From the NCBI GenBank assembly GCA_015222555.1, contig JADFVM010000102.1, forward strand, positions 1-11,107: a DNA stretch of 11,107 bases, in the 5' to 3' direction. The translations under genes were made by a program, and so were the position numbers. The notes beneath the pieces were generated by a model, which saw nothing but the letters and a program-made list of their open reading frames with translations, was not told where the DNA came from and did no database searches. Of the stretch, positions 6,667 through 11,107 are shown piece by piece. Each line of letters begins with the position of its first letter. The first letter of the stretch is position 1. Source of the DNA: Pseudomonadota bacterium (lineage in GTDB: Bacteria > Desulfobacterota > JADFVX01).

Positions 6667-6692
6667 ATTTCATATAAAATGAAATTTTCATT
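6667..6692. promoter_or_regulatory. inverted ATTTCAT half-site cluster before fic
   Basis: ATTTCAT (6667-6673) and ATGAAAT (6679-6685) are perfect seven-base inverted arms around a five-base loop. A second overlapping palindrome, AATGAAA-T-TTTCATT (6678-6692), ends at the base before the fic ATG. The result is three alternating copies of one half-site in 26 bases. They lie after the candidate promoter and occupy the place where a ribosome site would be; no Shine-Dalgarno sequence is visible. It may be an operator for a repressor, possibly the winged-helix end of Fic itself, or an RNA hairpin limiting translation. Confidence 0.45.
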
Positions 6693-7847
6693 ATGAGCCG
6701 AAGCGGAATTTATATAAAAGCAAAAGAGGGTTACAAGTTTTTCCAGCCCAATCCCCTGCCCCCGGAACCGCCATTAAAGATCAACAGCAAAATATCTAAA
6801 TTACTTACCGAAGCAGAAAATGCAATCAAATCTATCAATACGGCCGCCAAGATCATCCCCAACCAGGCCCTTCTTATTGATCTTTTCGCACAAAAAGAGG
6901 CCTTGCTGAGTTCTCAGATTGAAGGTAAGCCCTCCTCTCTGGCCGACCTTTTAAGTGACAATGGTGGCAGCAGTAAAGAAGTCGCTGTCGCAGAAGTCAA
7001 AGACTATATCCAGGCCATGAAATATGGTCTGAAGAAGCTAAAAAGAGATGACGACAAGTTGACACTGAATTTGATTCTTGAAGTACATAAGTTATTGATG
7101 AAATCAGCCGGCGGCAGTAAAAAATCTGTTCCTTCCGGAAAGTGGAGAACGACTCAAAACTTCATAGGCGGCACCAACCTTCATAATGCTCGCTACATCC
7201 CCCCGCCAGTCGATGTAATGCATGAAGCCCTTAAAGACTTTGAGCATTACCTGAAGACAGATGACGGTATACCGACACTGATTCGCTGCGCATTGATTCA
7301 TTATCAGTTTGAGACTATCCATCCATTTACTTATGGAAACGGTAACGGCCGAATCGGCCGCCTGTTAATTACATTCTATCTTACCTGGAAAAAAGTACTG
7401 GATGAACCTTTACTTTATCTCAGTTCCTTTTTAAAAACGCACAAGCAGGAATACTACGATCGTTTAATGCAGGTTCGTAATGACGGCAATTATGAAGCAT
7501 GGATTCAATTTTTCCTTGAAGGAATCGTTGAAATATCAAAGCAGGTCCTCAATGCAACACGTCACATTCAAAAGCTTGAATACTCCGATACGGATCGCTT
7601 GATCAAAGCGGGTGTGGGCAATGAAGGGCTTTTACTCTTGCGGGTTTTAATGCGTCAGCCAAGAATAAATGTCAGAAGCATTCAGGAAATGCTGGACATA
7701 AGTTATTCAAAAGCCAATAATTTAGTTACCACAGCAGAGCGCCTGGATATTTTGCACCAGATCAGCGGTGGTAAAAGAAACCGGCAGTATCTTTATAAGA
7801 ATTACTATGATATTTTGTCTGAAGGAACGGACTATTCAACAGATTAA
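6693..7847 (+). CDS. Fic-family protein with C-terminal winged helix, atypical catalytic loop
   Basis: Fic proteins usually transfer AMP from ATP to target hydroxyls. In this 384-residue protein the order is: an N-terminal Fic/DOC-associated region with the class II inhibitory motif SSQIEG at 73-78 (S73, E77, G78); the Fic core (about 120-280) with FETIH leading into the catalytic H210; and a C-terminal winged-helix-like domain (about 310-370; VRSIQEMLDISYSKANNLV as recognition region). The catalytic loop reads HPFTYGNGNGRIGR rather than the usual HPFxDGNGRxxR: it has two extra residues (a repeated GN) and no Asp/Glu where magnesium is normally bound. The enzyme may be inactive or use altered chemistry. 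No toxin/antitoxin partner gene is adjacent; the inhibitory helix is built in. The start has no clear ribosome site and sits under a palindrome cluster. The c-di-GMP protein gene follows closely. Confidence 0.93.
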   Translation: MSRSGIYIKAKEGYKFFQPNPLPPEPPLKINSKISKLLTEAENAIKSINTAAKIIPNQALLIDLFAQKEALLSSQIEGKPSSLADLLSDNGGSSKEVAVAEVKDYIQAMKYGLKKLKRDDDKLTLNLILEVHKLLMKSAGGSKKSVPSGKWRTTQNFIGGTNLHNARYIPPPVDVMHEALKDFEHYLKTDDGIPTLIRCALIHYQFETIHPFTYGNGNGRIGRLLITFYLTWKKVLDEPLLYLSSFLKTHKQEYYDRLMQVRNDGNYEAWIQFFLEGIVEISKQVLNATRHIQKLEYSDTDRLIKAGVGNEGLLLLRVLMRQPRINVRSIQEMLDISYSKANNLVTTAERLDILHQISGGKRNRQYLYKNYYDILSEGTDYSTD

Positions 7848-7880
7848 TGAGTGTTAATAAAAAATTTTAAACAGGAAAAC

Positions 7881-10800
7881 ATGCTTAATTATATTTTAAT
7901 CATAGCTAATGATGTTTACATTGCCGATGAGATCTCGGAGGCTCTGGAAAACAGGGGCTTCAATGCCAAGCATTTTCCCCTCCAGTCATCGCAGAGGTTT
8001 ATGTCTCTGCGGATGAAAGATTTTCTCGAAAGGAAATCCCCTAAATATGCCTTTGTTGTCATTGAGAATAAAAAGGATGCCAAGGGGTTCGAACTCGCTA
8101 AAGAGTTAAGCAAAGACTATGAAATTCAAATATCATTTATCATGCCGGAAGGCCTTTTAGACACGCTGGAAGTCCCCTCAGACCTTGAGCCTTTCATCTG
8201 CCTGCATCAAAAAGATGTTAATGAGGAAAATATACATAAAAATCTCGATTTATTAATGCACAATAGTGCCATCCAGTCTAAATTAGCCGAGAGTGATGAA
8301 TGGTTATCAGCAGTACATAGAACAGCCAATGATAGTCTCATCGTTGTGAACAATAACAATATTATTACCTATATGAATGAAAATGCCGAGGAGTTGACAG
8401 GCTATACTCAACAGGAATATTTGGGGAAACATGTTGATGAACTCCTTAAGTTTCACAATACAAATGATAAAAAATGTCCTGAAGTCAGCATTGAAAATAT
8501 CAAGCCGGGCAATAAAAGTCCTGGCATCAACGCATTAATTGACAAGCAATATAAGGAAAAGACGATTGCTCTCGCGATAGAGCCTCTTACCATACATGAT
8601 AAAATTATTGGACGATCGATCCTAGTTAATGACCTGTCCCACATAATCAGGGTTCAGAATGAGATTAAGGAAATAGCAAGCGAGGTTGACAAGAGTAAAG
8701 ATGCCATTATAGTGACAGATATTCAAAGCTACATTGAACATGTTAATCCGAGTTTTACTGAATTAACGGGTTATGCGCTTAAAGATGTGGAAGGAAAATC
8801 ACCGCGAATGCTGCAGTCGCCGGACACATCTTTTGATGACTTTAAGAATTTATGGAAAACGGTGATTGTCGGTGAAGAATGGTCTGGCGACATTCTGGCA
8901 AAAAGAAAAGACGGCCATATATTCTGGTCATCCCTGTCGATTGCATCCATAAAAAATGAGGAGGATATGATAAGCCACCTCATTTGTACTATGGAGGACA
9001 TCTCCGACAAGAAGAAGTTTGAAGAAGCATTAAAAGACAGTGAACAATGCTATAGAAGCCTTGCAGACATCTCTAAAGAGACGATTGCTGTTTTCGTGAC
9101 CGGTAAACTTTCATTTATTAATACGGCAGGTGTTCAACTGCTTGGAGCAGATCATTACAGCGACTTGCTGGGCAAAAACATTTTCACCTTTTTCCACCCT
9201 GCCTGTCATGAAGAAATAAAGGCCCGCGTATTGGAAAGCCTGCATGAAAATAAATTAAGTGAACTCTTCGAAAGCAGATGCCTGGATGTTAGAGGTAAAT
9301 CCATTGATGTTGAACTGGGAGGATCAATTGTCAATTACAGGGGGGAAAAAGCCTTACAGCTAATTGTTCGAGATGTCACGGACCGTAAGAGCACCGCCGT
9401 TGAACTGAAATTACTTACTGCGGCTATAGAAAACAGTGTTAACCTCATATTTATAACCGATCCCGAAGGTAATGTAGTCTATGCAAACAGCAGGGCCCAG
9501 GAAGTATCAGGTTATTCAATTGATGAAATAAAGAGATTTACCATCAGAGAAATTGTTGCTTCAGAAATGACAGAAAGAGAATTCATCAATATGAAAACCC
9601 AGCTTAATTCCGGTAACAATTGGAGCGGGGTATATAAAAATGAAAACAAAGATGGACAGCACTATAGCGTAAGCATGCTCATTTCTCCTATCACGGATGA
9701 AAAAGATAACATCTCCCATTTTCTTGCAGTTCAGGAGGATATTACCGAAAAGAAAAAATCAGAAGAGCGGATAGAACATTTGGCTTCATACGACGAATTG
9801 ACAGGTCTGTTAAACAGAAGCAAGTTTATGCAATTAATTAATACCTGGCTCCATACCAACCGTGATGAAAAAGCAACTTTACTTCTTGTGGATATAGATA
9901 ATTTTAAGCTCTTCAACAGTTCGCTCAGCCATCATCTGGGTGATGAGTTTTTACGGCTTACCTCGAAGTGCCTCCTGGAACAATTTAAAGACGAAGATAT
10001 AAATTCTTCTATGCAAAGCTCCATACTGATCTCCAGGCTAGGATCCGATGAATTTTCTGTCTTTCTTCCCACCTATGGTGCCGATGAAGGTCTGGAGGCG
10101 GCAGAAAATATAAGGAAAAAAGTAGAAGACTGTCGTCTTGGTGACACACAGGCCCAGATCAGCACCAGCTTGGGGCTCGCATCCTTCCCGGAACATGGCA
10201 CTAACAGAAGAGATCTGTTCAAAAAAGCGGATGCAGCCTTATATCGTGCAAAAGAGCTGGGGCGCAATGTCTGTCACCTCTATATGCCGGAGGACAAATA
10301 CCTTGAAGAAGCACATTCCAAATATTTGTGGAAGACCCGTATCGTCGATGCATTGAAGAATGACCAATTTGAAATCTGGATGCAGCCGATTATGAACTTG
10401 AAGGATAATCAGATTTCTAAATATGAAATTCTTGTCCGAATGAGAGATGCCGATGGTTCTGTGCTGCTTCCCAGTAAATTTATTGACGTGGCAGAAATAT
10501 TTGGCCTTATCGGAAGTATCGATAAAATCGTTGCGGAAAAGGCGATGCAGCTGCAGGTTGAAACTGCAAAGGATGGAAACAGCCACATCGCTTTTTCAAT
10601 GAATCTCTCCGGAAAAGATTTGGATAACGAAGAACTGCTGGAGTTCCTGCGTTACCAAATTATAAAAACAGGGGCTGATCCAAAGTCACTGCATTTTGAA
10701 ATTACAGAGACGGCTGCTATCAAAGACCTTGGCAAGGCAATAACTTTTATCAAGCAACTTAAGCAGCTTGGCTGTAGCTTTTCGCTGGACGATTTTGGTG

Positions 10801-11102
10801 TTGGTTTCACCTCCTTTAATTATCTAAAGGAAATGCCTGTTGATTCTATTAAAATTGATGGGTCATTTATTAGGAACCTGCACCAAAGTAAGCATGACCA
10901 ACTCTTTGTCAAGGCGATAACCGATGTGGCCCACGGAATGGGGATTCAAACAATTGCGGAATTTGTAGAAAATGAAGAAACATTAAATATCTTAAGAGAG
11001 ATGAACGTTGATTTTGGCCAGGGCTTTTTTATCGGGAAACCAAGTGAAACCATGCCGACTCTGCCAGCCTATTGTACCTCCGGCACTTTACTTAGTGAAT
11101 AA
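7881..11102 (+). CDS. receiver-like/PAS x4/GGDEF/EAL c-di-GMP signalling protein
   Basis: This 1073-residue cytoplasmic protein (no membrane segment or signal peptide seen) combines an N-terminal receiver-like domain (about 3-125), four PAS-type domains (about 140-255, 270-385, 390-505, 515-627), GGDEF (about 632-800) and EAL (about 815-1060). The receiver has E62 where the phosphoacceptor Asp is expected (VVIENKKDAKG). The GGDEF signature is GSDEF at 721-725, with DIDNFK present but SHHLGD replacing GHxxGD, and no RxxD inhibitory site upstream. The EAL domain keeps its catalytic set: EIL at 849-851 with the following Arg, MNLSG, EITET, DDFG, KID, AEFVE and GQGF. I infer a c-di-GMP phosphodiesterase with PAS-sensed control and a doubtful cyclase. 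I chose ATG 7881, with AGGA just upstream and the receiver strand starting at once; a GTG at 7851, three bases after the fic stop, would add ten residues but lacks a ribosome site. Confidence 0.95.
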   Translation: MLNYILIIANDVYIADEISEALENRGFNAKHFPLQSSQRFMSLRMKDFLERKSPKYAFVVIENKKDAKGFELAKELSKDYEIQISFIMPEGLLDTLEVPSDLEPFICLHQKDVNEENIHKNLDLLMHNSAIQSKLAESDEWLSAVHRTANDSLIVVNNNNIITYMNENAEELTGYTQQEYLGKHVDELLKFHNTNDKKCPEVSIENIKPGNKSPGINALIDKQYKEKTIALAIEPLTIHDKIIGRSILVNDLSHIIRVQNEIKEIASEVDKSKDAIIVTDIQSYIEHVNPSFTELTGYALKDVEGKSPRMLQSPDTSFDDFKNLWKTVIVGEEWSGDILAKRKDGHIFWSSLSIASIKNEEDMISHLICTMEDISDKKKFEEALKDSEQCYRSLADISKETIAVFVTGKLSFINTAGVQLLGADHYSDLLGKNIFTFFHPACHEEIKARVLESLHENKLSELFESRCLDVRGKSIDVELGGSIVNYRGEKALQLIVRDVTDRKSTAVELKLLTAAIENSVNLIFITDPEGNVVYANSRAQEVSGYSIDEIKRFTIREIVASEMTEREFINMKTQLNSGNNWSGVYKNENKDGQHYSVSMLISPITDEKDNISHFLAVQEDITEKKKSEERIEHLASYDELTGLLNRSKFMQLINTWLHTNRDEKATLLLVDIDNFKLFNSSLSHHLGDEFLRLTSKCLLEQFKDEDINSSMQSSILISRLGSDEFSVFLPTYGADEGLEAAENIRKKVEDCRLGDTQAQISTSLGLASFPEHGTNRRDLFKKADAALYRAKELGRNVCHLYMPEDKYLEEAHSKYLWKTRIVDALKNDQFEIWMQPIMNLKDNQISKYEILVRMRDADGSVLLPSKFIDVAEIFGLIGSIDKIVAEKAMQLQVETAKDGNSHIAFSMNLSGKDLDNEELLEFLRYQIIKTGADPKSLHFEITETAAIKDLGKAITFIKQLKQLGCSFSLDDFGVGFTSFNYLKEMPVDSIKIDGSFIRNLHQSKHDQLFVKAITDVAHGMGIQTIAEFVENEETLNILREMNVDFGQGFFIGKPSETMPTLPAYCTSGTLLSE

Positions 11103-11107
11103 ATCAG

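Noticed and set aside
10239..10586. 115-codon open frame on the minus strand
   Set aside because: It is antisense to the well-supported GGDEF/EAL gene and has no promoter, ribosome site or family resemblance.
1..11107. CRISPR arrays, tRNA or rRNA genes, integrase or insertion sequences
   Set aside because: I saw no regularly spaced repeats, no cloverleaf or rRNA-like sequence and no transposase or integrase motifs on either strand.

Overview
The window reads as ordinary chromosomal housekeeping DNA on the left and a signalling pair on the right. The gene order glyA - dCMP deaminase - nrdR is common in deltaproteobacteria (Desulfobacterota and relatives). A separate heptose-1-phosphate adenylyltransferase implies a lipopolysaccharide-bearing Gram-negative cell. 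PAS-rich c-di-GMP proteins and a stand-alone cyclic-nucleotide-binding protein fit the same group. The genus cannot be named from the sequence.

Layout. Bases 1-221 hold no complete gene; they contain a short palindrome with the signature of a REP element and a possible gene remnant. Bases 222-2400 are a minus-strand operon, glyA - dCMP deaminase - nrdR, with a near-consensus promoter at 2501-2529. A 258-base divergent region follows. On the plus strand come an unrecognised winged-helix-like protein (2659-3150), rfaE2/hldC (3248-3733) and serB (3741-4937), then trxB (5069-6004) with a small cyclic-nucleotide-binding protein (6026-6487). After a 205-base AT-rich spacer lie a Fic-family protein (6693-7847) and a 1073-residue PAS/GGDEF/EAL protein (7881-11102), close enough to be co-transcribed.

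How the genes fit together. SerB makes serine. GlyA converts serine to glycine and charges folate with the one-carbon unit used by thymidylate synthase. dCMP deaminase makes the dUMP that thymidylate synthase methylates. NrdR represses ribonucleotide reductase, and TrxB supplies electrons that usually reach that reductase. Much of the window therefore serves DNA precursor supply. RfaE2 is an exception, acting in LPS heptose synthesis.

The most unusual content is on the right. The Fic protein has an intact class II inhibitory motif, but its catalytic loop carries a two-residue insertion and lacks the usual acidic residue. Its start codon is preceded by a cluster of inverted half-sites. The next gene is a multi-sensor c-di-GMP protein with a degenerate receiver-like domain, a variant GGDEF motif and an apparently complete EAL active site. 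No wholly new system can be demonstrated from this window alone; this pair is the best candidate.
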